A DNA stretch of 64,000 bases from Cyanobacteria bacterium FACHB-63 (GTDB lineage Bacteria > Cyanobacteriota > Cyanobacteriia > Leptolyngbyales > Leptolyngbyaceae): assembly GCA_014695255.1 (NCBI GenBank), contig JACJNX010000028.1, positions 62,001 through 126,000 on the forward strand. The letters run 5' to 3'. Shown in pieces: positions 8,850 through 21,764 of the stretch. Both the position numbers and the translations under genes were made by a program. Within the stretch, counting starts at the first letter, position 1, and each line of letters begins with the position of its first letter. The notes below the pieces were generated by a model. That model made no database searches. It had not been told where the DNA came from and worked only from the letters and a program-made list of their open reading frames with translations.

Positions 8850-9713
8850 TTACGATTCGCGTCCGCCACGTCCGCGCTTGGAAGTCTTACGACGACGACG
8901 CACGATCAAGGCGCTACTGAGTTTCTTCTTGTTGCGAGTCTTCGCACCCAACGTAGGTTTACCCCACGGTGTCACAGGTCCCGATCGACCGATCGGTGCC
9001 CGTCCTTCACCCCCACCATGCGGGTGATCCACTGGGTTCATCACACTACCCCGCACTTCTGGACGACGACCCAAATGGCGTTTGCGTCCAGCTTTTCCAA
9101 GCGTTTGGTTACGGTGATCGGTGTTGCCGACTTGTCCGATCGTGGCGTAACACTCTTTCCGCACCATCCGAACTTCAGTCGAAGGGAGCTTCAGGGTGAC
9201 GTAATCGCCTTCTTTTGCAGCAACCTGCGCGGCGGCTCCAGCAGCTCGAACGATTTGACCGCCTTTACCCGCTTGCAGTTCGACGTTGTGAACGATCGTA
9301 CCAAGTGGGATCTTTTCGAGCGGTAAAGCGTTACCGACTTCGATCGGCGCGTCATCGCCTGCCTGCACCTTTGTGCCAACCGTCAATCCAACTGGATGCA
9401 GGATATAACGCTTTTCACCGTCGGTATAAAACAGCAGTGCAATCCGGGCGTTGCGGTTGGGATCGTATTCGATCGCTGCCACAGTCGCCACAACATTGCG
9501 CTTATCACGCTTGAAATCAACGATTCGGTACAGTTTCTTGTGACCGCCGCCCCGGTGACGACAGGTGACAACACCCCGATTATTCCGTCCTTTATTGCGG
9601 TGTTTGTACACCACCAAAGACTTTTCGGGTTCCGACTTGGTGATTTCTGCGAAATCAGGGACACTGCGTTGACGAGTGCCAGGGGTATAAGGTCGAAAAT
9701 TTCGGATGCCCAT
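8850..9713 (-). CDS. rplB: 50S ribosomal protein L2
   Basis: L2, 287 aa, essential for subunit association and the peptidyl transferase region. It has the start [15 protein letters not shown], the [19 protein letters not shown] block and the conserved [14 protein letters not shown] loop. The length is normal. Confidence 0.99.
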   Translation of the reverse strand: MGIRNFRPYTPGTRQRSVPDFAEITKSEPEKSLVVYKHRNKGRNNRGVVTCRHRGGGHKKLYRIVDFKRDKRNVVATVAAIEYDPNRNARIALLFYTDGEKRYILHPVGLTVGTKVQAGDDAPIEVGNALPLEKIPLGTIVHNVELQAGKGGQIVRAAGAAAQVAAKEGDYVTLKLPSTEVRMVRKECYATIGQVGNTDHRNQTLGKAGRKRHLGRRPEVRGSVMNPVDHPHGGGEGRAPIGRSGPVTPWGKPTLGAKTRNKKKLSSALIVRRRRKTSKRGRGGRES

Positions 9714-9731
9714 AGTTTGCTCTCTGGGTGG

Positions 9732-10031
9732 TTATACTTCGGGGAACAGAGTGATCGTGTCGCCTTCAGCCAGGGTGACGATCGCTTTTTTGTACTGCGG
9801 CTTGAAGCCAATGAACTTACCGACACGCTTCTTCTTGCGAGGAAGGTTCATCGTGCTGATGCCCGTGACTTTGACGTCGAACAGGTACTCGATCGCGGCT
9901 CTGATTTCGGGCTTGGAGGCTTTCGGCTGAACTTCAAAGGTGTATTGGTTCAGTTCGAGCAACCGGGTCGCTTTTTCGGTAATCAATGGGCGACGGATGA
10001 TATCAGCTAAGTTGCGGGGATCAGTCTTCAC
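9732..10031 (-). CDS. rplW: 50S ribosomal protein L23
   Basis: L23, 99 aa, at the exit tunnel and chaperone docking site. The [10 protein letters not shown] block is diagnostic. I place the start at a GTG (10031) because a strong GAGGAGG site lies 5 bases upstream and the protein length is then normal; an upstream ATG at 10106 would add 25 residues with no family support. It overlaps the rplD end by 11 bp. Confidence 0.94.
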   Translation of the reverse strand: MKTDPRNLADIIRRPLITEKATRLLELNQYTFEVQPKASKPEIRAAIEYLFDVKVTGISTMNLPRKKKRVGKFIGFKPQYKKAIVTLAEGDTITLFPEV

Positions 10032-10656
10032 CGTACACCTCCTGGATTTTCTCAAGTGCTGCGGAAGTCGCAACAATATGATCTGCGTGGAGCAAATCAT
10101 AAACATTGAGGTTGTTTGCTGAAATCAGTCTCAGTCGCTCCACGTTCCGAGCCGAGAGATAAACGTTCTCGTCGCGCTCAGCCACGATCATCAAAACTCT
10201 CGATCCCGCTTCAACGCCCCAACGCGATAATGCTTGAACAAGCTCTTTGGTCTTCGGGCGAGGTAGCTTATCTGCAAAATCCTGCACCACGATCAAATCT
10301 TCTGCTCGTCCTTGGAAAGCGGTTCTCAGTGCGAGTCTCCGCTCTTTGCGGTTCATCTTGATCGAATAATCTCTGGGTTTCGGTCCAAAGATTACACCGC
10401 CACCTCTCCACAACGGAGAACGGTTTGAACCTGCACGAGCGCGTCCGGTTCCTTTTTGTCTCCAAGGCTTGCGACCACCGCCTCGAACTTCTGCACGGGT
10501 TTTAGTCGAAGCATTGCCCTGACGAGCGTTCGCCATTTGACGAATCACGGCGCGATGCAAAATACCAGCAGCGCTTTCGGGTCTTGCGGTTTTAAGGTCG
10601 ATCGCTGCGGTTCCCGCTTCAGTCCCGTCCCAATCTTTTACTGTAAAGTCTGCCAT
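10021..10656 (-). CDS. rplD: 50S ribosomal protein L4
   Basis: L4, 211 aa, with a tunnel-reaching loop ([20 protein letters not shown]) and the [12 protein letters not shown] motif. In enterobacteria L4 represses its own S10 operon; whether that occurs here is unknown, though the operon does have a hairpin-rich leader. Its 3' end overlaps rplW. Confidence 0.98.
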   Translation of the reverse strand: MADFTVKDWDGTEAGTAAIDLKTARPESAAGILHRAVIRQMANARQGNASTKTRAEVRGGGRKPWRQKGTGRARAGSNRSPLWRGGGVIFGPKPRDYSIKMNRKERRLALRTAFQGRAEDLIVVQDFADKLPRPKTKELVQALSRWGVEAGSRVLMIVAERDENVYLSARNVERLRLISANNLNVYDLLHADHIVATSAALEKIQEVYGED

Positions 10657-10659
10657 GTC

Positions 10660-11298
10660 TTACTTACCCCCAACGGTCTTAGCGGGCAGGATTTGCACAA
10701 GCGCTCCGGGTTTTCCGGGCACTGCCCCTTTAATCAGAATGACGTTGCGCTCTGTGTCCACCCGCACAACGGTCAGCTTCCGAACCGTCGTCTGAGTCCC
10801 ACCTAAGCGACCTGCCATCCGCTTTCCTGGGTAAACCCGTCCGGGAGTCGTTCCCGCTCCGGTTGAACCGGGTTCGCGGTGGTTTTTAGAACCGTGAGAC
10901 ATCGGACCTCGTGCAAAGTTGTTGCGCTTTTGATAACCCGCGAAACCGCGTCCGATGCTGGTTCCGATCACATCCACGCTCTGACCTGCCTCAAACAAGT
11001 CAGCATTCAACTGTTGACCGAGGGTGTATTCCCCGGCATTGTCTACTCGATACTCGATCAAGTGTCGTAGAGGCGGCGAATCTGATTTTTTCAGATGACC
11101 CAGTTCAGGTCTGTTCAATGCCTTTTCGGTGCATTCGCCATATCCAATCTGGATGGCGGAATAACCGTCTGTTTCCTTTGTTTTAACCTGGGTTACGGGG
11201 CAGGGTCCGACTTGAATGACGGTGACAGGGATTGCTCTCCGTTGCTCGTCAAACACTTGAGTCATGCCCAGCTTCGTGCCGATAATGCCGACAGCCAC
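10660..11298 (-). CDS. rplC: 50S ribosomal protein L3
   Basis: L3, 212 aa, the first gene of the operon. The start [18 protein letters not shown], the [11 protein letters not shown] block and [20 protein letters not shown] are diagnostic. As usual in cyanobacteria the cluster begins with rplC, and rpsJ is not at its head. Transcription must start in the 550-bp region upstream. Confidence 0.98.
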   Translation of the reverse strand: MAVGIIGTKLGMTQVFDEQRRAIPVTVIQVGPCPVTQVKTKETDGYSAIQIGYGECTEKALNRPELGHLKKSDSPPLRHLIEYRVDNAGEYTLGQQLNADLFEAGQSVDVIGTSIGRGFAGYQKRNNFARGPMSHGSKNHREPGSTGAGTTPGRVYPGKRMAGRLGGTQTTVRKLTVVRVDTERNVILIKGAVPGKPGALVQILPAKTVGGK

Positions 11299-11846
11299 TG
11301 TTTTTCTCCTTGTTTACACATCATGACAAATACAGCGAACAGGCTGCGCCTCGATCGCCGATTTGTGTCTCAGTCACTCCAACGGAGTCCACGGTCGGAA
11401 GACCAGAAGAATCTTACCTCTAGGAGATTAGAGGCAGCGGATTCCGCGTGTTTCGTTGTACTTCAGGCATTCATGAAAAAGCTGAGGTTGAGTCATGCTC
11501 TGGAATGCGAATTCCGATCGGACTTAAGTAGGGTGCTACTCAGTTTCCGGGAGTCGGAATACAGTTCGCGAAAAGAACTGAAGTCTAATGGTTTCAGCTT
11601 TCTCGCCTGAAGGTTGCGATTCTGAGGGTTTTAGAAATGCGATACTTGCGCGTCTAAAAGCTTATCTGCAAAGAATATCCGCAGAGGTTCCTCAAAATTC
11701 GCCCAACTGAATTTTAGCGACAATTAAACAGTGTAGAACAAGATTAGTAAAACTGTCTACAAATTCTTCAAATGAGGATTTCGGTCCTTACTGCGATAAT
11801 AATCAAGATAAAACTCTCGTACTATTCCTTTATTCTCGCAAAACTA
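11299..11846 (-). promoter_or_regulatory. Upstream region and hairpin-rich leader of the rplC operon
   Basis: A 548-bp stretch with no convincing gene. It should hold the promoter of the ribosomal operon (minus strand) and perhaps that of the plus-strand HEPN gene. Several short perfect hairpins cluster here: 11417-11422/11429-11434, 11502-11506/11511-11515, 11527-11531/11536-11540, 11545-11549/11555-11559 and 11562-11567/11575-11580. If transcribed they would form a structured 5' leader. I could not place -10/-35 boxes with confidence. Confidence 0.45.
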
Positions 11847-12614
11847 ATGGATCAGAGTCTTTACAAGGATGTTTCCAAGAACATGAGAAGAACGGGAATG
11901 CTTCTTTTTCGCGACGCATTTTTAGAAGCCTTGCAAGGTGAGAGGCGGATGTGTGTAGTTCACGCAGCCCACGCAGCAGAGATCCTGTTGAAAGCGCGTG
12001 TAGCACAAGAACACTTTCTACTTATTTTTTCAAGGCTGCCTAAATCAGATCCTAATAAGGACGCTTTAACCCTAGCTGCTCTGCTTGAAAACGGACGAAC
12101 TTTCTCCTATGAAGAGTTACCAGATCAACTGTGGGCAACTACAGGAATTAGGATCGAGAGACTTAATCAGTATCGAGAATTTGGCAGATTGAGAAATCAG
12201 ATTATTCACTTCTCAACAGCAAACGCAAAAGAACTAAATTTATTGACACTGCGCTACAGTCTCGAAGTCCTAGATCCTCTAGTTGAGAGCTTTTGGGGAA
12301 GGTCAGTTATTGATTTTATAGAAAATGACCCCTTTATTTATCTTCCTGCTGAACGGCTTGAAAATCTAATCAGACAAAGCGGGTGTGCTATAGATGAACG
12401 ATTGAGGCGGATCTTGGGAGAAAATAGCAGAGAAGCTTGGGAAAGTATGCAGGCATACTTTAAAGAATTACGAGAGCACGATGAATCACTACCAAGCGAA
12501 TATTGGGAAGCAGCAGAAGAGGCTAAGCAGTATGAAGATCCTCTCGCTGACGAGAATTACAGTGCTCAACTGAAAGCACATGAGAATTGGAAAGTCTTGC
12601 TCGATTCTTTCTAA
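11847..12614 (+). CDS. HEPN-like domain protein
   Basis: A 255-aa, largely helical protein. The segment RLRNQIIHFS carries an R-x4-H signature (Arg116 to His121) typical of HEPN RNase domains, preceded by a helix (VVHAAHAAEILLKARVA) like the first HEPN helix. The C-terminal half is acidic and Glu-rich. I chose the ATG at 11847 because the protein-like sequence begins MDQSLYKDVS; an ATG at 11772 adds 25 hydrophobic residues. It has no obvious nucleotidyltransferase partner. A DUF433/DUF5615 toxin-antitoxin pair follows 115 bp downstream on the same strand. Confidence 0.65.
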   Translation: MDQSLYKDVSKNMRRTGMLLFRDAFLEALQGERRMCVVHAAHAAEILLKARVAQEHFLLIFSRLPKSDPNKDALTLAALLENGRTFSYEELPDQLWATTGIRIERLNQYREFGRLRNQIIHFSTANAKELNLLTLRYSLEVLDPLVESFWGRSVIDFIENDPFIYLPAERLENLIRQSGCAIDERLRRILGENSREAWESMQAYFKELREHDESLPSEYWEAAEEAKQYEDPLADENYSAQLKAHENWKVLLDSF

Positions 12615-12728
12615 ATAGTCATCTGCATCTAGCGAAACTTTCTTCATGCATCTATTAAGCGGGCTTGGGATGTCAGCGTAATATATTAGTCTAAAATAGT
12701 AATACATTATGCCTAGCTGAACCTTCCT

Positions 12729-13067
12729 ATGACTTACATTCCAGTACTCGCAGAACATATTGAAATTACTCCTGGTGTCTGTGGTGGCAAGCCTCGTATT
12801 GCAGGGCATCGTATTCGCGTTGAAGATATTGCAATTTGGCATGAACGGATGGGGTTATCTCCAGAAGAAATCGTCGGTCGCTATCCGATCACCCTCTCTG
12901 ATGTTTACGCAGCACTTGCGTACTATCATGATCATCTCGAAGAAATTCGGCAACAGATTCGAGAAGACGAAGCGATCGTGCAACAAATGCAAGCAAGCAC
13001 ACCCTCCTTGTTACAAGAAAAGCTCAGACAACAGAATGCCGCAAACGATTCGATTCCACCTAGATGA
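12729..13067 (+). CDS. DUF433 antitoxin
   Basis: A 112-aa protein of the DUF433 family, the usual antitoxin partner of DUF5615 PIN-like toxins. The GKPRIAGHRIRVEDIAI segment and the helix-turn-helix after it (LSPEEIVGRYPITLSDVYAA) define the domain at residues 20-70. A Glu/Gln-rich C-terminal tail probably contacts the toxin. Its end overlaps the toxin gene by 32 bp, which indicates co-expression. Confidence 0.88.
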   Translation: MTYIPVLAEHIEITPGVCGGKPRIAGHRIRVEDIAIWHERMGLSPEEIVGRYPITLSDVYAALAYYHDHLEEIRQQIREDEAIVQQMQASTPSLLQEKLRQQNAANDSIPPR

Positions 13068-13371
13068 AAATGTTGATCCTGCGATCTCTAGAGGATTGAG
13101 ATTACGCGCCATTGATGTCACAACCACACCCGAAGTGAACCTTTTAACCACCTCGGATCAAGAGCAGTTAGATTTTGCTCTAAGTGAAAACAGGGTCATC
13201 TTTACTCAAGATCGTGATTTCCTGCGACTGCATGAGAGTGGTGCAAACCATGCAGGAATTGTGTACTATGCCAAAAGTAGTCGATCGATTGGCGGTATCA
13301 TCAGAAGCCTGACACTGATCTGGGAAGTGCTTGAACCAGAAGAAATACGTGGACGAGTTGAGTTTATCTAG
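13036..13371 (+). CDS. DUF5615 PIN-like toxin
   Basis: A 111-aa protein of the DUF5615 PIN-like family, a predicted RNase toxin. It opens with the IRFHLDENVD motif and carries VIFTQDRDF around residues 55-62, giving the acidic residues Asp10, Glu11, Asp59 and Asp61. The ATG at 13036 gives the family-length protein; reading further upstream only follows another frame through the antitoxin gene. It is co-transcribed with the overlapping DUF433 gene. Confidence 0.88.
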   Translation: MPQTIRFHLDENVDPAISRGLRLRAIDVTTTPEVNLLTTSDQEQLDFALSENRVIFTQDRDFLRLHESGANHAGIVYYAKSSRSIGGIIRSLTLIWEVLEPEEIRGRVEFI

Positions 13372-13420
13372 AGTGATCGATCGCTCATGTCGTTTGTAGC
13401 GTTTGGGGTTGGGGGAGCGA

Positions 13421-13523
13421 TCAACCTTCAGCTTGATAACTCTCAATCAGGAGTTCTAAAACCTCCTGAGCATTGCTTAGTGCCTCCTCGTAAGTTTCGC
13501 CATTGGTGAAATAGCGTTGAATT
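13421..13523 (-). pseudogene. C-terminal remnant of a HicB-family antitoxin
   Basis: About 30 codons read YFTNGETYEEALSNAQEVLE and continue LLIESYQAEG to a stop at 13421. This matches the helix region after the central beta-sheet in HicB-type proteins (GETYEEAL..A.E.L). The expected N-terminal strand motif with a Pro-Gly turn is missing; upstream the frame becomes unrelated sequence. No HicA gene is adjacent. I read it as a decayed toxin-antitoxin remnant at the edge of the accessory patch. Confidence 0.5.
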
Positions 13524-13611
13524 TTGCTAATCTTGGAGAATTCTGAAGCAGTGATCGGTGATCCAGGGTTGCCCCGACTTGTCCTACAAGTAGCAAAAGC
13601 TTGGTAAGTTG

Positions 13612-14544
13612 CTACTTTCCGGGCTGTAGTGCAACTTGATTGTTTTGCTGAAACTCGTACCACGATCGCTTCAAGTCCTCTGGTGCAGAAAAGCGCGAAT
13701 CATACACAGTAATCACATTCGTTAACTCACGTCCCGGAGATTGCATAATACGATCGCCGACTGCTAATGCAACTGAAGTCCCACCATCGAGATTCATCGC
13801 TTCGTAAGCACCAATCGATCGCATTATTGCTGCTTCTTTTTCCAATGTAATCGGCTGGTGGAATGTGACGAGATAGAGGCGATTAGTGTCTTTGGGAAAG
13901 CCGATCGCCGATCGTACTGCAACACCAGAAACCGCCGGATCAGTAAAGCCTTCTTGCTGAGGGTTGATCGCAATCTTGCCTTGTCTCAGCAATCGAGGAC
14001 CCGCAGTGAGTGAGAACCAATGTTGTTTCCATTGTGGTTTACCTTCAGTGCGAGCTGTGATCATCTCAGGACGATTACCGCGACGAATGCCTAATGTTGT
14101 GCCATAGTTCTCCCAAGGACTGAACTTCAAGAAGCGCCCGCCTGCAACCATGTTTCCCATCACGCGCTTTTGGTTATCCATACTGAAGAATGTTCCATTG
14201 ATAGTTAGTGCAGCTTTGTTACGGTGTACCATGGCTTGAAAGGCTTCGTCTCCACGAGTCGATCGTGCACTATTCGCCTGTGTTGCTTGATTTGCAAGTC
14301 CAATGCTGATAAAAGTTTTAGGGTCAGTTAGCTCGATCGTTGCAAGTCGAATCGGAACCCCTTTGATTGTGCCTTCGATGAATGAAATCGGGCGAGCAAT
14401 CCGAGGACGTTCAGACTGTGCGATCGCAACAGTCTGGTTTGGTGCTTGCGGAGTTGTCGAGACCTTGGGAAAGATAACTGTAAATAGCGCACAGATTGCA
14501 GCAATTGAGATGCTACCGGGAAACGAGGATAATCGACGGATCAT
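13612..14544 (-). CDS. Phosphodiester glycosidase (NAGPA-domain) exported protein
   Basis: A 310-aa protein of the phosphodiester glycosidase/NAGPA family. Residues 1-42 hold a signal-anchor or signal peptide. The family blocks NGTFFS (116-121), AGPRLL (181-186) and NLDGGTS (251-257) are present. Members cleave sugar-phosphate diester bonds or act in exopolysaccharide metabolism; the substrate here is unknown. It is separated from the EamA gene by 128 bp. Confidence 0.82.
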   Translation of the reverse strand: MIRRLSSFPGSISIAAICALFTVIFPKVSTTPQAPNQTVAIAQSERPRIARPISFIEGTIKGVPIRLATIELTDPKTFISIGLANQATQANSARSTRGDEAFQAMVHRNKAALTINGTFFSMDNQKRVMGNMVAGGRFLKFSPWENYGTTLGIRRGNRPEMITARTEGKPQWKQHWFSLTAGPRLLRQGKIAINPQQEGFTDPAVSGVAVRSAIGFPKDTNRLYLVTFHQPITLEKEAAIMRSIGAYEAMNLDGGTSVALAVGDRIMQSPGRELTNVITVYDSRFSAPEDLKRSWYEFQQNNQVALQPGK

Positions 14545-14672
14545 GAAGCGCTTGCATGAGAAACTTTGACGATCATGCCTTGTGTATCATTTTTTCAGCA
14601 GATACTTAAAAATATGTAATTTCTTTGAGTGCAGATAGCCGCAGAGACAGCTCGTAAAAGATTCAAGTGAGT

Positions 14673-15536
14673 TTAGAAGAGAGTGATAACAATTACACCA
14701 GATACCATGATTGCGGCTCCGGTCAGGCGTTCTTCTAATCCTCTTTCGTGAAATAGAAAATAACCGAACAATACACTGATTAGAGCGCTCATGCGTTTCA
14801 CTGCGATGACTTGTGTTACCAGGGTGTATGTTACTGCGATCATCTGAAAGGTAATGGCGATCGCATGAAACAATCCAATGATCATCAATGGTTTGAGGTT
14901 TGGCAGAATTTGATTAAACTTATGTCGAGAATTAAACCATGCGATCGGGAACATTCCCACAGCTAAGTAACTATACAAAGCAGTTGACCAGAACAATGGC
15001 GAAGAATGTACTACGCCCACTTTATCGAAGTTAGAAGTAATGCTCCAGATGAAAGCAACCATCAACATAAAGCGGCTACCTCGATTGCGAAACAAAGCTT
15101 TCAAAGGTGCAAAGTAACCATGCTGACGTTCACGTAAGTTCAGAACGTAAGAGCCAACAACAATCAGCAAGATACCGATCGCATCTGCAACAGTTGGATT
15201 CTCATGCACAATCAACGGCGACGTAACTAGGAGAAACAGAGGTGTCAAGGTGACTAAGGGAACTGTTAGAGATAAATCGGCAATTTTAAGAGCGCGGATG
15301 TAGAGCGTGAAGGAAATGACATTCAAGCTGCCCCCAATGAACAGAGCTATCCAAAACTGAGGCTCAATTTTCGGGATTCCAGAAATTAGTAACAACGGGA
15401 TCAGAAAGATAACAGCAAAAATATTAGCGACCCAAGCAACAATATAAGCATCTAGACTTCTGAGACTGTGTTTGCTGGAAACATCCTTCAAAGACTCAAA
15501 GAAAGCCGTTAAAATTGCAAATACTAACCAAATCAT
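14673..15536 (-). CDS. EamA/DMT-family transporter
   Basis: A 287-aa membrane protein with about ten hydrophobic segments in two repeats, each resembling the EamA domain. The first begins WLVFAILTAFFESLKDVSSK. The second contains IAVKRMSALISVLFGYFLFH, a typical EamA closing segment. It is an exporter or permease of unknown small molecule. Its start is only 9 bp from the divergent miaE start, so the promoters of both genes must overlap the opposite coding sequences. Confidence 0.87.
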   Translation of the reverse strand: MIWLVFAILTAFFESLKDVSSKHSLRSLDAYIVAWVANIFAVIFLIPLLLISGIPKIEPQFWIALFIGGSLNVISFTLYIRALKIADLSLTVPLVTLTPLFLLVTSPLIVHENPTVADAIGILLIVVGSYVLNLRERQHGYFAPLKALFRNRGSRFMLMVAFIWSITSNFDKVGVVHSSPLFWSTALYSYLAVGMFPIAWFNSRHKFNQILPNLKPLMIIGLFHAIAITFQMIAVTYTLVTQVIAVKRMSALISVLFGYFLFHERGLEERLTGAAIMVSGVIVITLF

Positions 15537-15545
15537 GAGGGTTCC

Positions 15546-16142
15546 GTGGTTTCTTCTTTTCCGACGATTCGCTTTCTACAGCAGCCAACTTCTGAGGCTT
15601 GGGTCAATCAAGCGATCGCTAACTTAGACACAATTCTGCTTGATCATTCTCACTGTGAGCGAAAAGCCGCAGGAGTCGCATTAAATCTCATGTTCCGTTA
15701 TCCTTCTAGTGCAAAATTAGTGCGAATGTTAACCGCGATCGCGCAAGAAGAGCTAGAACACTTTGAGCAAGTAAACCAAATTTTGGAGCGCCGCGCTATC
15801 CCTCTTGCGCCACTTGCCCCACCACCGTATGGTGCTAGTTTAAATAAACAGATTCGGCGTGAAGAACCCGATAGAATGTTAGATGCGCTATTAGTATCAG
15901 GACTAATCGAGGCTCGAAGTCATGAGCGTTTAGGATTGTTAGCGCAGCATTGTGGGGATCAGGAACTAGCAAAATTTTATCGTGCATTGATGGCATCGGA
16001 AGCGCGGCATTATGGGGTGTATTGGACATTAGCGGATACTTATTTTGAGCGATCGCAGATCAACCAGCGACTAGAGGAATTGGGCGCGATCGAAAGTGAA
16101 ATCCTATCAACGTTACATCCTGAACCAAGAATTCACAGTTAA
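15546..16142 (+). CDS. miaE: tRNA-(ms2io6A37)-hydroxylase
   Basis: A 198-aa diiron monooxygenase that hydroxylates 2-methylthio-isopentenyl-adenosine at tRNA position 37. Ligands of the four-helix diiron site are visible: Glu38 (HCERKAAG), Glu69 and His72 (QEELEHF), Glu122 (IEARSHER), Glu152 and His155 (SEARHY). It starts at a GTG preceded by GAGGG; no closer ATG exists. The downstream GNAT gene starts inside the miaE stop codon (TAATG), indicating coupling. Confidence 0.93.
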   Translation: MVSSFPTIRFLQQPTSEAWVNQAIANLDTILLDHSHCERKAAGVALNLMFRYPSSAKLVRMLTAIAQEELEHFEQVNQILERRAIPLAPLAPPPYGASLNKQIRREEPDRMLDALLVSGLIEARSHERLGLLAQHCGDQELAKFYRALMASEARHYGVYWTLADTYFERSQINQRLEELGAIESEILSTLHPEPRIHS

Positions 16143-16612
16143 TGCAATATCAAGACTTTCTAATTCGAGCTTGGCAACCATCAGATCGAATCAGTGCATT
16201 TAACTTGATTGGTTCTGTGCTGGCAGAGTATGGATTGACGCAAGAACCAGAGGGAGCCGATCGCGATGTGCTAGAAGTCGAGAATTTCTATCAGAACGGT
16301 GAATTTTGGGCGATTGAGCGACAAGGGAAATTAGTTGGAACTGGGGCTTACTATCCAATTTCACGCGGACAGAATGCCGTTGAAATTCGCAAAATGTATC
16401 TATTGCCCGAAGTGCGAGGCATTGGGTTAGGAAAGTTTTTGTTAACTGAATTGGAGAGTGCGATCGCCAAAAAAGGATTCGACCAAATTTGGATAGAGAC
16501 TGCCAGCGTCTTGAAAGAAGCAGTTCAACTATATGAACGGAATGGCTATGAGCCAAGTACTGGAGTTGAGACTTTGCGGTGCGATCGTGTCTACGTCAAG
16601 TATTTAAGATAG
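16142..16612 (+). CDS. GNAT-family N-acetyltransferase
   Basis: A 156-aa GNAT protein. The acetyl-CoA-binding signature VRGIGLGKFLLTELE is at about residues 97-111, and the KMYLLPE strand precedes it. The substrate is not predictable. It is translationally coupled to miaE and transcription ends at the strong hairpin that follows. Confidence 0.9.
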   Translation: MQYQDFLIRAWQPSDRISAFNLIGSVLAEYGLTQEPEGADRDVLEVENFYQNGEFWAIERQGKLVGTGAYYPISRGQNAVEIRKMYLLPEVRGIGLGKFLLTELESAIAKKGFDQIWIETASVLKEAVQLYERNGYEPSTGVETLRCDRVYVKYLR

Positions 16613-16645
16613 CGCCTTGTAATCGTAAAATTTGCAATTCAAGTG

Positions 16646-16686
16646 TAAAGAAGCCCTCGATCGCACAGAACGATCGAGGGCTTCTT
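16646..16686. terminator. Bidirectional hairpin terminator between the GNAT gene and apcE
   Basis: A perfect 17-bp inverted repeat (arms 16646-16662 and 16670-16686, loop CACAGAA). The arms start AAAGAAGCCC and end GGGCTTCTTT, so both strands finish with a T-rich tail. It lies between the convergent ends of the GNAT gene and apcE and probably terminates both. Confidence 0.88.
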
Positions 16687-16704
16687 TCATTCAATCAAAT
16701 TAAC

Positions 16705-20659
<3,955 letters not shown>

Positions 20660-21742
20660 ATGAAAAAAGCCCGTCGTCAAAACCGTCGTCAAAACCATTG
20701 TCGTCCCAATCGCAGGGATTTTTGCCCGATTTGTCATATTGTGCCGCCGCATGTCACCGATCGCATTATCGTTAACGGCAACGAAGCTCAGCGTGAGTGG
20801 GCATTACAGAATTTGCGGGCTTCAGAGCAGTTTCGAGGACGACGAGAAGCCGTGGGAGCCGTTCATTTCATGGCTGCCGCTAACGAAAAACGTCGCACGA
20901 TTTACACCGCAGAAAACGATACTGACTTGCCGGGGAAAATTGTGCGCGGTGAAGGTGCGGCAGCAGTCGAGGATGTTGCCGTGAATGAAGCGTATGACGG
21001 ATCAGGAGCGACTTACGATTTCTTTGAGGAAATCTTCCAGCGAAACTCGATCGATGGTTTTGGAATGCGCTTAGATTCTACGGTTCATTATGGAGAGCGA
21101 TACAATAACGCCTTCTGGAACGGCAGCCAGATGGTTTACGGCGATGGAGATGGTGAACTTTTTAATCGGTTTACGATTTCGATCGATGTAATCGGGCATG
21201 AACTGACGCATGGCGTGACCCAAAGCGAAGCCGCATTGATCTACAGAGGACAATCGGGCGCATTGAACGAGTCTTTTTCCGATGTGTTTGGCAGTTTGAT
21301 TAAACAGAGAGTTTTGAATCAGACGGCTGATCAGGCAGATTGGTTAATCGGCGAAGGGTTGCTAACGTCAAAGGTGAATGGTCAAGCGCTGCGATCGATG
21401 AAGGCTCCCGGAACCGCTTACGACGATCCGGTACTGGGGAAAGATCCGCAACCTGGGGACATGAGTAAGATCTACACAGGCAGAGCGGATAACGGGGGTG
21501 TGCATATCAATTCCGGCATTCCCAATCGAGCGTTCTATTTGACTGCAACGGCGATCGGCGGTTACGCGTGGGAAAAAGCCGGAAAGATTTGGTATGTCGC
21601 GCTTACAGAGCGGTTACGTCCCTCGTCTAATTTCCGTACTGCTGCACGAGTCACTTCAACGATCGCGGCTGAGCTATACGGTGCAAACAGTGCTGAACAA
21701 AAAGCGGTTCAGAACGCCTGGAAAACAGTTGGTGTTAGCTAA
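20660..21742 (+). CDS. Protealysin-like M4 (thermolysin-family) metalloprotease
   Basis: A 360-aa zinc protease of family M4 with a short precursor of the protealysin type. HELTH (180-184) holds two zinc ligands and the catalytic Glu, and the third ligand is Glu204 in GALNESFSD. The catalytic His282 lies in HINSG. The N-terminus is very basic (KKARRQNRRQNHC), followed by a Cys-x2-Cys and an IVPPH motif (27-31) typical of the short propeptide in this group. There is no classical signal peptide. The ATG at 20660 has GGAG 6 bases upstream; an upstream GTG at 20576 is less likely. The inhibitor-like gene follows by 22 bp. Confidence 0.92.
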   Translation: MKKARRQNRRQNHCRPNRRDFCPICHIVPPHVTDRIIVNGNEAQREWALQNLRASEQFRGRREAVGAVHFMAAANEKRRTIYTAENDTDLPGKIVRGEGAAAVEDVAVNEAYDGSGATYDFFEEIFQRNSIDGFGMRLDSTVHYGERYNNAFWNGSQMVYGDGDGELFNRFTISIDVIGHELTHGVTQSEAALIYRGQSGALNESFSDVFGSLIKQRVLNQTADQADWLIGEGLLTSKVNGQALRSMKAPGTAYDDPVLGKDPQPGDMSKIYTGRADNGGVHINSGIPNRAFYLTATAIGGYAWEKAGKIWYVALTERLRPSSNFRTAARVTSTIAAELYGANSAEQKAVQNAWKTVGVS

Positions 21743-21764
21743 TTAAAGAAAGGGGGAGAGATCG

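Noticed and set aside
11095-11610. A long open frame on the plus strand over the rplC start and leader
   Set aside because: It is antisense to rplC in its first half, has no recognisable domain, and its codon pattern follows the opposite-strand gene.
12760-13035. Longer N-terminus of the DUF5615 toxin
   Set aside because: It only reads a shifted frame of the antitoxin gene.
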